This document shows, in pieces, positions 1 to 6,141 of a stretch of DNA of 8,075 nucleotides. The stretch spans positions 1 to 8,075 of the forward strand of contig JACQVL010000266.1 of assembly GCA_016209865.1 (NCBI GenBank), written 5' to 3'. Origin of the DNA: Candidatus Latescibacterota bacterium. Lineage in GTDB: Bacteria > JAAXHH01 > JACQVL01. Positions within the stretch are counted from its first letter, which is position 1; each line of letters opens with the position of its first letter. Made by a program: the position numbers and the translations under genes. The notes under the pieces are model-generated. The model searched no databases. It was not told the origin of the DNA and saw only the letters and a program-made list of their open reading frames with translations.

Positions 1-598
1 CGATCACGGCCGCATCTGGTTTGAGATGCCTGAGCGCGGAGCCCACTCCGCCGATCAGCCCACCGCCGCCGACCGGCACGACGACGCCGTCCAGCGACGG
101 CTCATCCTCCAGCATCTCCAGCGCGATCGTCCCATGTCCGGCCATCACCTTGACGTCGTCGAACGGGGAGATGAACGTCCGGCCGCTGTCCCGGCATGCC
201 GCTAAGGCGATCTCTTCCGTCTCTTCATAGCCGCGACCGGCGAGGACGAGGTCGACCGGATACCGGCGAAGGGCGGCGAGTTTGGACTGGGAGACGGTCT
301 CAGGGACGAAGACCTGGCAGGAGAGTCCGAACCGGGCCGCGGCCCACGCCACCCCCTGCGCGTGGTTGCCGGTCGATGCGGTCGCGATCCCCCGCGTCCG
401 CTCGTCGTCCGTCAGGCACGCCACCCGGTTGTACGCCCCACGGATCTTGAACGACCCCGTCCGCTGGACGTTCTCCAGCTTCAGGTAGACGTGCCGCCCG
501 GTCCGCTCGCTCAGGGCAGTGGAGTATTCGAGCGGGGTACGATGGACGACCCCGTCGAGCCGGGCGCGAGCCGCGACGATCTCCTGGAGGTCGATCAT
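1..598 (-). CDS. PLP-dependent threonine/serine dehydratase, C-terminus beyond window edge
   Basis: The first 199 residues of a fold-type II PLP enzyme that deaminates threonine (to 2-oxobutyrate) or serine (to pyruvate) in the cytoplasm. Visible motifs are the PLP-lysine motif GSFKIRGA with Lys51, the substrate loop ASTGNHAQG at about residues 76-84, and the glycine-rich phosphate loop VPVGGGGLIGG near residue 180. The C-terminal part lies left of the window, so an ACT regulatory domain (biosynthetic IlvA type) versus a short catabolic form cannot be decided. I chose ATG at 598 because it gives the usual family N-terminus; an in-frame GTG at 610 is the only other candidate before the stop at 656-658. 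Neither has a Shine-Dalgarno sequence, and a dispersed hairpin repeat occupies 615-643 where one would be expected. It is in the same frame as the upstream peptidase, separated from it by tandem TGA stops and 60 nt, so co-transcription is plausible. It is a diverged paralogue of the dehydratase at 6980-7936. Confidence 0.93.
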   Translation of the reverse strand, partial: MIDLQEIVAARARLDGVVHRTPLEYSTALSERTGRHVYLKLENVQRTGSFKIRGAYNRVACLTDDERTRGIATASTGNHAQGVAWAAARFGLSCQVFVPETVSQSKLAALRRYPVDLVLAGRGYEETEEIALAACRDSGRTFISPFDDVKVMAGHGTIALEMLEDEPSLDGVVVPVGGGGLIGGVGSALRHLKPDAAVI

Positions 599-614
599 GA
601 TGATGTCCACGAAG

Positions 615-643
615 TGCGGGCGATGACAAGGATCGCCCCTACG
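615..643 (-). repeat. Half copy of dispersed hairpin repeat over the dehydratase start region
   Basis: On the minus strand this 29-nt segment matches 6811-6839 (plus strand) at 28 of 29 positions. It folds as GGGCGAT / ATCGCCC around a CCTTGTC loop. It represents one of the two hairpins of the element at 6812-6867 and fills most of the gap between the M28 peptidase stop and the downstream dehydratase start. Confidence 0.8.
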
Positions 644-658
644 CCTTTTCTCTTTTCA

Positions 659-2830
659 TCACGGCCCGCCCAACGCGTTCGTCGCCTCATCGACGCGCTT
701 CGCGGCGGCGTTCAGGACGCCCTGGACGACGACGATCATGTCGGCGGCCTCTTTCCAGTTCCGCCGGTCGATCCCCTCGCGCACGCCGGGGATCGTCTTC
801 ACGGCGTACCCGGTGTCGAGTCCGGGGGCGTAGACCTGATGCTTGAACCACTCCCGCTTGGGCAGACCCTTGTCGGACCCGAACGCCCGTTCCGTCTTGT
901 AGAGGATAGCGTTCACGGTCTTCAGCCGGGCCGCATCCGCCGTGCCCTTATTGAGCGCCTGGCGTACGGCCGCGTCGTACCGCTCAGCCGACCCCTTGAA
1001 CGTCGCTAATGCCGTCCGCAGGCCGGCGAAATCGAGCGCCGGGGCACCGTCCACTTTCTTGTGCTCCTTCTCGATCTCATCGAGGTACCGCACGATCGTC
1101 GTCGCGTAATCGACGAAATTGAACGGGAGGATGGACGCGTTCGTCAGACGCATGATGGCCGTCCCCATCGTCTGTGACAGCGCCTTGCCGTATTCAAAGG
1201 TGGTGTCATCAAACCGGGTATACCAGTCGTACGAGTCGTAGATCGAATGGTAGACGCCGCCCCCGCCGTCCCCGCCGTAGCCGAGGTTCAGACTGGCGAT
1301 CGTGAGAAAGTCGAGGAACACGGTGTAATCCGACCCCGACCCGAGCGCGCCGATGGGGGGATGAGGTCGTCCGATGATTTCCTTCTTCGCGCTGTCCGTC
1401 TTCGCCTGGGAGAGCTGCCGTTCTTTCAGCGCCTCAGCCACACTCTTGCCCGTCTTCGGGTCCTGGACGTCCCGCGCGACCTCGTTGACGAACTGCTCTA
1501 ACGAGTGCGACCCGCTCGCGCCCAGCCACCCCTTGCCGTTGCTGTCGGAGTTGATGTAGCAGACCGCCTTCTCCCGCAGCTCGACCTGGTGCTTCTCCGC
1601 CCATTCCGTCGACCCGATCAGTCCCCATTCCTCCGCGTCCCACGACGCGAGGATGATCGTCCGTCTGGGTTTCCAGCCCTGCTTCAGGAGGGTCGCTAAC
1701 CCGCGGGCGGTTTCCATCAACGCCACGTTCCCGCTGGTCGGGTCGTCCGCGCCGTTGACCCAGGCGTCATGATGGTTGCCGTAGATCACCCACTCATCCG
1801 GGAACGCGCTCCCGTCGATCCGGGCGATGACGTTGTAGATCGGACGGCTGCTCCAGTCGAACTTCAGCGTCAGCCGCACCGTCGCCGGGCCGGGGCCGAC
1901 GTGGTAGGTGAGGGGCAGCCCGCCGCGCCAGCCTTCCGGGGCGACCGGTCCGCGCAGGTTCTTCAGCAGGGGCATCGCGTCGCCGTACGAGATGGGGAGG
2001 ACGGGGATTTTCACCAGGGTCCTGGCCTCCGCGAACGTGAGTTTCTTCGCCCCTTTCTCGGAGGCCCAGCCCGGCGAGAGGGGATCGCCCGGATACGTCG
2101 GCATGTCCATCGTGCTCCCGCGCTGGACGCCCTGCCAGGGGCGGTACGCGCCCTCCGGGAGGATGTCCCCCTGGGCGTACCCGTCGTCCGCCGGGTCGGA
2201 GTAGATGAGACAGCCGATCGCCCCGCGCTCGCCGGCGAGCCGCGGCTTGATCCCGCGCCAGCTCCGGCCATAGCGCGCGAGGACGATCTTCCCCTTCACG
2301 TCGATGCCTAATTTATCGAGCGTCTCATAGTCCTCCGGGACGCCGTAGTTCACGTACACGACCTGGGCCGTCACGTCCCCATCAGGGGAATAGGCGTTGA
2401 ACGTCGGAAGCTGTCCTTCGTCCGACGAATCTTTATCCTGCAGGATCGGCGGTTCCTTCAACGCCGCCGTGTACTGCTCCGGTTCGAGGAGCTGGAGCCG
2501 CCGCTCGACCGGGGTCGGCAGCAGCGCCTCGAACGGCTCGATCCAGGCGTTCAGGCCCCACGACTTGAACTTCGCTACGATGTACTCGGCCACCTTCTTG
2601 CTGCCCGGTCCGCCCGCGTGGTGGGGCTCTTCCGTGATCCAGCGCATCGTCGCGCGGAGGGTGTCCGGCTGAGGGACGGCGCGGAATTTCGCCTCCCAGT
2701 CCTGCTGTGCGGCCAGTTCATTCGGGAAGAAACCAAAGATGGCGCTTCCTTTTGCATCTTGCGCTGAGGCCGGATGGATGGAGAAGACGGCGGCAAGGGT
2801 GAGGATGACAAGCGCGAACGTACGATGCAT
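659..2830 (-). CDS. Secreted M28 metallopeptidase, glutamate carboxypeptidase II / PSMA-like
   Basis: A 723-residue two-zinc exopeptidase of the M28B (PSMA/NAALADase, transferrin-receptor-like) group, expected to trim acidic or C-terminal residues from peptides outside the cytoplasm. Residues 1-23 form a Sec signal peptide: short basic start, hydrophobic core, then PASA before Gln24. A protease-associated domain spans roughly residues 140-290. The peptidase core carries every ligand position by analogy with human PSMA: His353, bridging Asp363 in GADDPTSG, Glu400-Glu401 in WDAEEWGL, Asp429 in INSDS, and His528 in YHSIYDSYD. GSGSDYTVFLD (497-507) also matches the family. Residues from about 590 form the helical dimerisation domain. 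The length is close to the 750 residues of human PSMA, which has an extra membrane anchor. The start is supported by AAAGGAGG at 2837-2844, six bases before the ATG. It lies 16 nt after the deacylase stop, so the two are very probably co-transcribed. Tandem TGA codons (659-661, 656-658) end it. Confidence 0.94.
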   Translation of the reverse strand: MHRTFALVILTLAAVFSIHPASAQDAKGSAIFGFFPNELAAQQDWEAKFRAVPQPDTLRATMRWITEEPHHAGGPGSKKVAEYIVAKFKSWGLNAWIEPFEALLPTPVERRLQLLEPEQYTAALKEPPILQDKDSSDEGQLPTFNAYSPDGDVTAQVVYVNYGVPEDYETLDKLGIDVKGKIVLARYGRSWRGIKPRLAGERGAIGCLIYSDPADDGYAQGDILPEGAYRPWQGVQRGSTMDMPTYPGDPLSPGWASEKGAKKLTFAEARTLVKIPVLPISYGDAMPLLKNLRGPVAPEGWRGGLPLTYHVGPGPATVRLTLKFDWSSRPIYNVIARIDGSAFPDEWVIYGNHHDAWVNGADDPTSGNVALMETARGLATLLKQGWKPRRTIILASWDAEEWGLIGSTEWAEKHQVELREKAVCYINSDSNGKGWLGASGSHSLEQFVNEVARDVQDPKTGKSVAEALKERQLSQAKTDSAKKEIIGRPHPPIGALGSGSDYTVFLDFLTIASLNLGYGGDGGGGVYHSIYDSYDWYTRFDDTTFEYGKALSQTMGTAIMRLTNASILPFNFVDYATTIVRYLDEIEKEHKKVDGAPALDFAGLRTALATFKGSAERYDAAVRQALNKGTADAARLKTVNAILYKTERAFGSDKGLPKREWFKHQVYAPGLDTGYAVKTIPGVREGIDRRNWKEAADMIVVVQGVLNAAAKRVDEATNALGGP

Positions 2831-2836
2831 GTGGAG

Positions 2837-2844
2837 CCTCCTTT
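2837..2844 (-). promoter_or_regulatory. Strong ribosome-binding site of the M28 peptidase
   Basis: AAAGGAGG on the minus strand with a 6-nt spacer to the ATG at 2830. It lies in the 16-nt gap after, and partly overlaps, the last bases around the deacylase stop codon, which points to coupled translation. Confidence 0.85.
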
Positions 2845-2846
2845 CT

Positions 2847-4520
2847 TCACTTCACCCACGGCGCCTTAAGCGCCCGGCCGGCCAGCGCCCGCGTGGGCTG
2901 CCCATTCTCGACGGCCAGTTGACCGTTGACGAACACGTGCGTGATGCCCTCCGCAAACCGGCGGCTGTCCTCGTACGTCGCCCGGTCGATGACCTTCTCC
3001 GGGTCGAACACGACTAAGTCAGCGGCGCACCCTTCGCGCACCTGCCCGCGGTCGGTCAGCAGGAACCGGCGCGCCGGGGCGGAGGTGATATGCCGGATCG
3101 CCTCTTCTAAATCGAGCGCCTTCTGCTCCCGTACGTACACCCCTAAGTACCGGGCGAACGCCCCGTGCGCCCGCGGGTGCGGCCGGCCGCCGATGAAGAT
3201 GGCGTCGCTGCCTAACATGTGCGCCCGGTGGCTCATCACCCGGTACAGATCGGCCTCGGTGTACGTCGGCTCCGGGAACTGTACGACGCCGACCGCCATG
3301 TTCTCCGCGACAAGGAGGTCGCAGACGAAGTCGGTGACGCTCTTCCCGGCCTTGTCCGCCGCCTGTTTCGGGTTCAGTCCCTCGTACCCCTTGTGCTCGG
3401 GACGGGTGACGGTGCTGATGTGCATCCGTTCCCACGGGAACGTCTCGAGCCGGTCGCGCAGCCGCTGGCGGGTGTCTGCGGCCTTCAAACGAGCTACCGT
3501 CGCCGCGATCCCCCCTTCCTGCGCCCATTCCGGCAGGGACATCATCGCTAAGATCGAACTGCCGGCTAAGTACGGGTAGGTGTCGAACGTGACGTCGATC
3601 CCGGCCGTCCGTCCGGCGTCGATCAGGCCGAGGATGTGCTCGGCTTTCCCCTTGTAATGGGAGATGTGTACGCCAACGCCCGATCGCTCCCCGATCTCAA
3701 GCGCTTCCTCTACTGCCGCATCGAAGCCTTTTCGATTGTACCGGATGTGGGTGACGTACGGCCCGCCGTAAGAGGCGACCGTCTTACACAGCTCGACTAA
3801 TTCATCCGTCGTCGCGTAGACACAGGGGATGTAGTCGAGGCCGGTCGAATACCCGGCCGCTCCTTCGTCCAGACTTTTGACGAGAAGGCGGCGCATCGTC
3901 TCCAGTTCGGAGGCGGTCGGCGGGCGCGTCTCTAAGCCCATCGCCTCTAAGCGGAGCGCGCCGTGCGGGACGAGGTAAGCGACGTTGATGGCGATGCGGC
4001 GGTCGAGCCGGTTCAGGTACTCGGCCACCGACTGCCAGTTCCAGTCGACGACCGGGTTGCCGTTCACGGCGGCGAAGTACTCCCGCATGAACGCCATGTT
4101 CTTCTGTGACATCGGCGCGTAGGAGGTGCCGTCCTGTCCTAAGATTTCCGTCGTCACTCCCTGACGCACGGCCGGCTCGTGGTACGGATCAGCCAGGAGC
4201 ACCGCGTCGGAATGGACGTGCGTGTCGATGAACCCCGGACAGACGATCTGTTCCCCGGCGTCGATCACGCGCTTCGCGTTCGCGCCGTTGAGCGGGCCGA
4301 CCGCGGCGATCCGGTCTCCGACGATCCCGATGTCGCCCCGGAACCACGGCGCACCCGTCCCGTCCACGATGCGGCCGTGTGTGATCAGAACATCGAACGT
4401 CGCCACAGTCCGCCTCCTTTGTGGAGATACGCTCTGAGATTGCGACTCCGCCGGCCTGTGGGTGAGGCCACCCGCCAGCGCAGCGAAGCCGACCGTGCGG
4501 AGAAACGTGCGTCGGTGCAT
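2847..4520 (-). CDS. Tat-signal amidohydrolase, N-acyl-D-amino-acid deacylase family
   Basis: A 557-residue member of the D-aminoacylase branch of the amidohydrolase superfamily, which hydrolyses N-acyl-D-amino acids or related amides at a zinc centre. The N-terminus HRRTFLRTVGFAALAGGL (residues 2-19) is a twin-arginine signal with a short hydrophobic core; no clear AxA cleavage site follows. The catalytic core shows HxH at His101/His103 in CPGFIDTHVH, His258 in YVTHIRY, His288 in HISHYK, and Asp439 in MLGSDA, followed by the family HPRAHGAF motif at 448-455. The cysteine ligand position of classical D-aminoacylases (GNCG) is here Asp130 in GQDG. The C-terminal beta-sandwich ends with the usual AADLVVFDPEKV and VFVNGQ segments. 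Two starts are possible: ATG 4520 (encodes the Tat signal, no Shine-Dalgarno) and GTG 4406 (strong Shine-Dalgarno, gives a 519-residue leaderless protein beginning just before FDVLITHGRIVDG). The substrate is not predictable from sequence. Confidence 0.9.
   Translation of the reverse strand: MHRRTFLRTVGFAALAGGLTHRPAESQSQSVSPQRRRTVATFDVLITHGRIVDGTGAPWFRGDIGIVGDRIAAVGPLNGANAKRVIDAGEQIVCPGFIDTHVHSDAVLLADPYHEPAVRQGVTTEILGQDGTSYAPMSQKNMAFMREYFAAVNGNPVVDWNWQSVAEYLNRLDRRIAINVAYLVPHGALRLEAMGLETRPPTASELETMRRLLVKSLDEGAAGYSTGLDYIPCVYATTDELVELCKTVASYGGPYVTHIRYNRKGFDAAVEEALEIGERSGVGVHISHYKGKAEHILGLIDAGRTAGIDVTFDTYPYLAGSSILAMMSLPEWAQEGGIAATVARLKAADTRQRLRDRLETFPWERMHISTVTRPEHKGYEGLNPKQAADKAGKSVTDFVCDLLVAENMAVGVVQFPEPTYTEADLYRVMSHRAHMLGSDAIFIGGRPHPRAHGAFARYLGVYVREQKALDLEEAIRHITSAPARRFLLTDRGQVREGCAADLVVFDPEKVIDRATYEDSRRFAEGITHVFVNGQLAVENGQPTRALAGRALKAPWVK
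4404..4420 (-). promoter_or_regulatory. Internal ribosome-binding site and GTG start inside the deacylase gene
   Basis: The minus strand reads AAAGGAGG (4413-4420), CGGACT spacer, then in-frame GTG (4404-4406, codon 39). The motif and 6-nt spacing are the same as at the M28 peptidase start. Initiation here would remove the whole Tat signal and linker while leaving the intact catalytic core, giving a cytoplasmic form. The GTG could also be the only real start. Confidence 0.6.
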
Positions 4521-4530
4521 GGGAGGATTA

Positions 4531-4699
4531 GGGGTCAGGAGTCAGGGGTCAGGGGTCAGGAAAACCATAAAAAGCAAAGGACAAGATCGAATGTCAAAGG
4601 TTGAAGGTCAGATTCCGACCTGCGACCTTATGACCTGCGACTTGTGACCTGTGATCTATTCCCTTCCCTGACCCCTGACCCCTGAATCCTGACCCCTGT
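4531..4699. repeat. Heptamer-repeat island 1 (TCAGGGG type) with inverted outer arrays
   Basis: The left array, 4531-4561, is four 7-bp units (GGGGTCA, GGAGTCA, GGGGTCA, GGGGTCA) plus GGA. The right array, 4665-4699, has five units of the reverse-complement type (TCCCTGA, CCCCTGA, CCCCTGA, ATCCTGA, CCCCTGT). The arrays can pair over a roughly 100-bp core that holds further heptamers. The island spans the gap between the cupin and deacylase genes, starts 10 bp before the deacylase ATG, and encodes the last 15 residues of the cupin. The organisation resembles the short tandemly repeated repetitive (STRR) heptamers known from filamentous cyanobacteria; homology to those is not shown. Confidence 0.88.
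4594..4659. repeat. Inner heptamer array (GACCTGC type) within island 1
   Basis: On the right, 4617-4659 reads GACCTGC, GACCTTA(+T), GACCTGC, GACTTGT, GACCTGT, GATCTAT, six 7-bp units with one extra base. On the left, 4594-4614 reads TCAAAGG, TTGAAGG, TCAGATT, which is loosely the reverse complement. It forms a second, shorter inverted arrangement nested between the outer TCAGGGG arrays. Confidence 0.75.
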
Positions 4700-5063
4700 C
4701 TCTTATCAAATGCCCTCCCCGCGCGCCCGGAGCGGGGGTGCTCGAAAACTGGAAGTACGTCAGCGGATGGTCGGCATGAAGGGTGTGCTCGACGCCCCGG
4801 AGGGTGGCGACCAAATCGCTGGATTCCAGATGGTAGACCTTCTGAGTTCCGTCCGGCAGGCGCAGCGTGACCGTCGGATGCCCGTCCGTGAACAGCCAAT
4901 ATTCATCAATATCGTGATAATGTAATTCCACGTCCGCGTTCGCGGGCAGGACGAACTCGTGCATCGACGCGATGTTGACCGGGTCGAGCAGGGCGGCTAA
5001 TTCTGCCGAGATTCGCTCGCGTGCGCGCAGACGGATGACGCAGAGATCGGGGTTAGTGATCAT
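4656..5063 (-). CDS. Small single-domain cupin protein
   Basis: A 135-residue cytoplasmic protein with one cupin barrel. Cupin motif 1 is exact: His48-x-His50, three residues, Glu54, six residues, Gly61 (HYHDIDEYWLFTDG). Motif 2 is present around LRGVEH with His93, though the usual proline is Leu88. His48, His50, Glu54 and His93 can form a complete metal site. Function within this very broad superfamily (isomerase, dioxygenase or binding protein) cannot be told. Start ATG 5063 has GGAGG at 5068-5072, a short 4-nt spacer. Residues 121-135 (RDRGQDSGVRGQGRE) are translated from the heptamer array at 4665-4699, so the natural fold probably ends near residue 110-120 and the tail is repeat-derived. 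It is separated from the FAH gene by 166 nt and from the deacylase by 135 nt, both filled by repeat islands. It also contains the window's only TTA codon not followed by G (TTA-CAT, residue 47). Confidence 0.85.
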   Translation of the reverse strand: MITNPDLCVIRLRARERISAELAALLDPVNIASMHEFVLPANADVELHYHDIDEYWLFTDGHPTVTLRLPDGTQKVYHLESSDLVATLRGVEHTLHADHPLTYFQFSSTPAPGARGGHLIRDRGQDSGVRGQGRE

Positions 5064-5075
5064 GAGGCCTCCGAA

Positions 5076-5225
5076 GGTCAGTGGTCAGTAAGGGCAAACA
5101 GCATAAGAGCGATAGTGGATGATCGATGGTTGGTAAAAAATTAGGAGTCATGAAGAATGGGTATGAATAAGCTCGTATACGTTCTTGCTCTTTGGTTTTA
5201 ACTGACTACTGACCACTGACCACTG
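5076..5225. repeat. Heptamer-repeat island 2 (TCAGTGG type)
   Basis: Left side GGTCAGT, GGTCAGT (5076-5089); right side ACTGACT, ACTGACC, ACTGACC, ACTG (5201-5225), the reverse complement. Inward of the arrays, AAGAGC (5105-5110) and GCTCTT (5187-5192) extend the inverted relation. The core is clearly lower in GC than the flanking genes and has no convincing open frame. It fills the 166-nt gap between the FAH stop and the cupin start; the left array ends only a few bases before the cupin ribosome-binding site at 5068-5072. I could not assign a promoter in the core. Confidence 0.85.
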
Positions 5226-5229
5226 TTTT

Positions 5230-6141
5230 CTATCCTTCCGCCTGCACTCCATTCCTCAGCGCGCCTAACTTCTCGATCTCCCCTTCGACGACATCCCCCG
5301 ACTGGAGGTACGTCCCGGTGGTGTCCCCGACGCCTGACGGGGTGCCGGTCGAGATGATGTCCCCCGGTTCGAGGGTCACCAGATGGGAGCAGAAGGAGAC
5401 GAGCTCGTAGACATTAAAGATCATCTGGCCGGTGTTCGCGTCCTGGCGGGTCTGGCCGTTGACCTTGAGTCTCATCGTCAGGGCGTGCGGATCGCCGACC
5501 TCATCGGAGGTGACGAGGTACGGCCCCATCGCGCCGAACGTGTCGAACCACTTCCCGTTCAGCCAATCGAAGAAGTCGTCCATCGGACGCGGTTCGCGTC
5601 CCTCCGCGATCGTGAGCGACCGGGCGGAGACGTCGTTGAAGATCGTGTACCCGGCGATGTACGCCGCGGCGTCTTCCGTCGAGACCTCCTTCGCGTGTTT
5701 CCCGATGACGACGGCGATCTCCAGCTCGTAGTCGACCGCGTTCGACCAGCGGGGAATCCGGATGGCGGTTCCGGTCCCGATGACCGACGTGCCCGGCTTC
5801 ATGAACACGCGCGGGGTGATTTTCGACTTATCGACCGCCTGGCCGCCGCCTTCCTGGATGTGCGCCTGGTAGTTGCCCGCTAAGGCGAGGACTTTCGACG
5901 GGTAGGGCACCGGGGCGAGCAGAGCGGCCTGGTCGAGGGAGATGTACGGGACGTTGTGGAGTTGAGCGGCCACACGCCGGGTGACCTCCAGTTCCTCATC
6001 GAGTGTCAGCAACGCCGTCATATCGGGCGGGAGGCTGGCGCCGACGGACGCGGCGGCGGCGGCGAGGTCGTACACCTTCTTGCCCTCGCAGATTCCGGCG
6101 CGCGGGGTTCCGTCAGCAGAAACGAACGTGACGAGTTTCAT
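5230..6141 (-). CDS. Fumarylacetoacetate hydrolase (FAH) family enzyme
   Basis: A 303-residue member of the FAH superfamily, whose enzymes cleave C-C bonds in acylpyruvate-type beta-diketo acids, or hydrate or isomerise 2-keto-dienoates. Residues 1-80 are the small N-terminal domain. The catalytic domain shows the lid motif NYQAHIQE (90-97; His94/Glu97 match the usual catalytic pair), metal ligands Glu139 and Glu141 in DYELEI and Asp170 in FNDVSAR, then KWFDTFGAMGPYLVT, PGDIISTGTPSGVG and the closing GEIEKLG. Within the family it looks like the homoprotocatechuate-isomerase / fumarylpyruvate-hydrolase / FAHD1-like group; the substrate cannot be set by sequence alone. The start at 6141 is fixed by GAAGGAG five bases upstream and by the typical MKLVTF opening. 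A longer reading back to 6255 is repeat-derived. The ATG overlaps the TGA of the upstream gene (ATGA), implying translational coupling. No other aromatic catabolism genes are nearby. Confidence 0.92.
   Translation of the reverse strand: MKLVTFVSADGTPRAGICEGKKVYDLAAAAASVGASLPPDMTALLTLDEELEVTRRVAAQLHNVPYISLDQAALLAPVPYPSKVLALAGNYQAHIQEGGGQAVDKSKITPRVFMKPGTSVIGTGTAIRIPRWSNAVDYELEIAVVIGKHAKEVSTEDAAAYIAGYTIFNDVSARSLTIAEGREPRPMDDFFDWLNGKWFDTFGAMGPYLVTSDEVGDPHALTMRLKVNGQTRQDANTGQMIFNVYELVSFCSHLVTLEPGDIISTGTPSGVGDTTGTYLQSGDVVEGEIEKLGALRNGVQAEG

Noticed and set aside
362-1009. 215-codon open frame on the plus strand across the dehydratase/M28 boundary
   Set aside because: It is antisense to two clearly identified genes, has no recognisable domain, and reflects GC-rich third-position bias.
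1769-2311. 180-codon plus-strand open frame
   Set aside because: Shadow of the M28 peptidase frame: Arg/Pro/Ala-rich, with no family motif.
2926-3579. 217-codon plus-strand open frame
   Set aside because: Lies wholly antisense to the deacylase catalytic domain and has low-complexity composition.
4531-4699. CRISPR array
   Set aside because: The units are 7 bp, with no 25-40 bp repeats or uniform spacers, and there are no cas genes.
5090-5200. Promoter for the cupin gene in the lower-GC core of island 2
   Set aside because: No pair of -35/-10 boxes with proper spacing was convincing on the minus strand.
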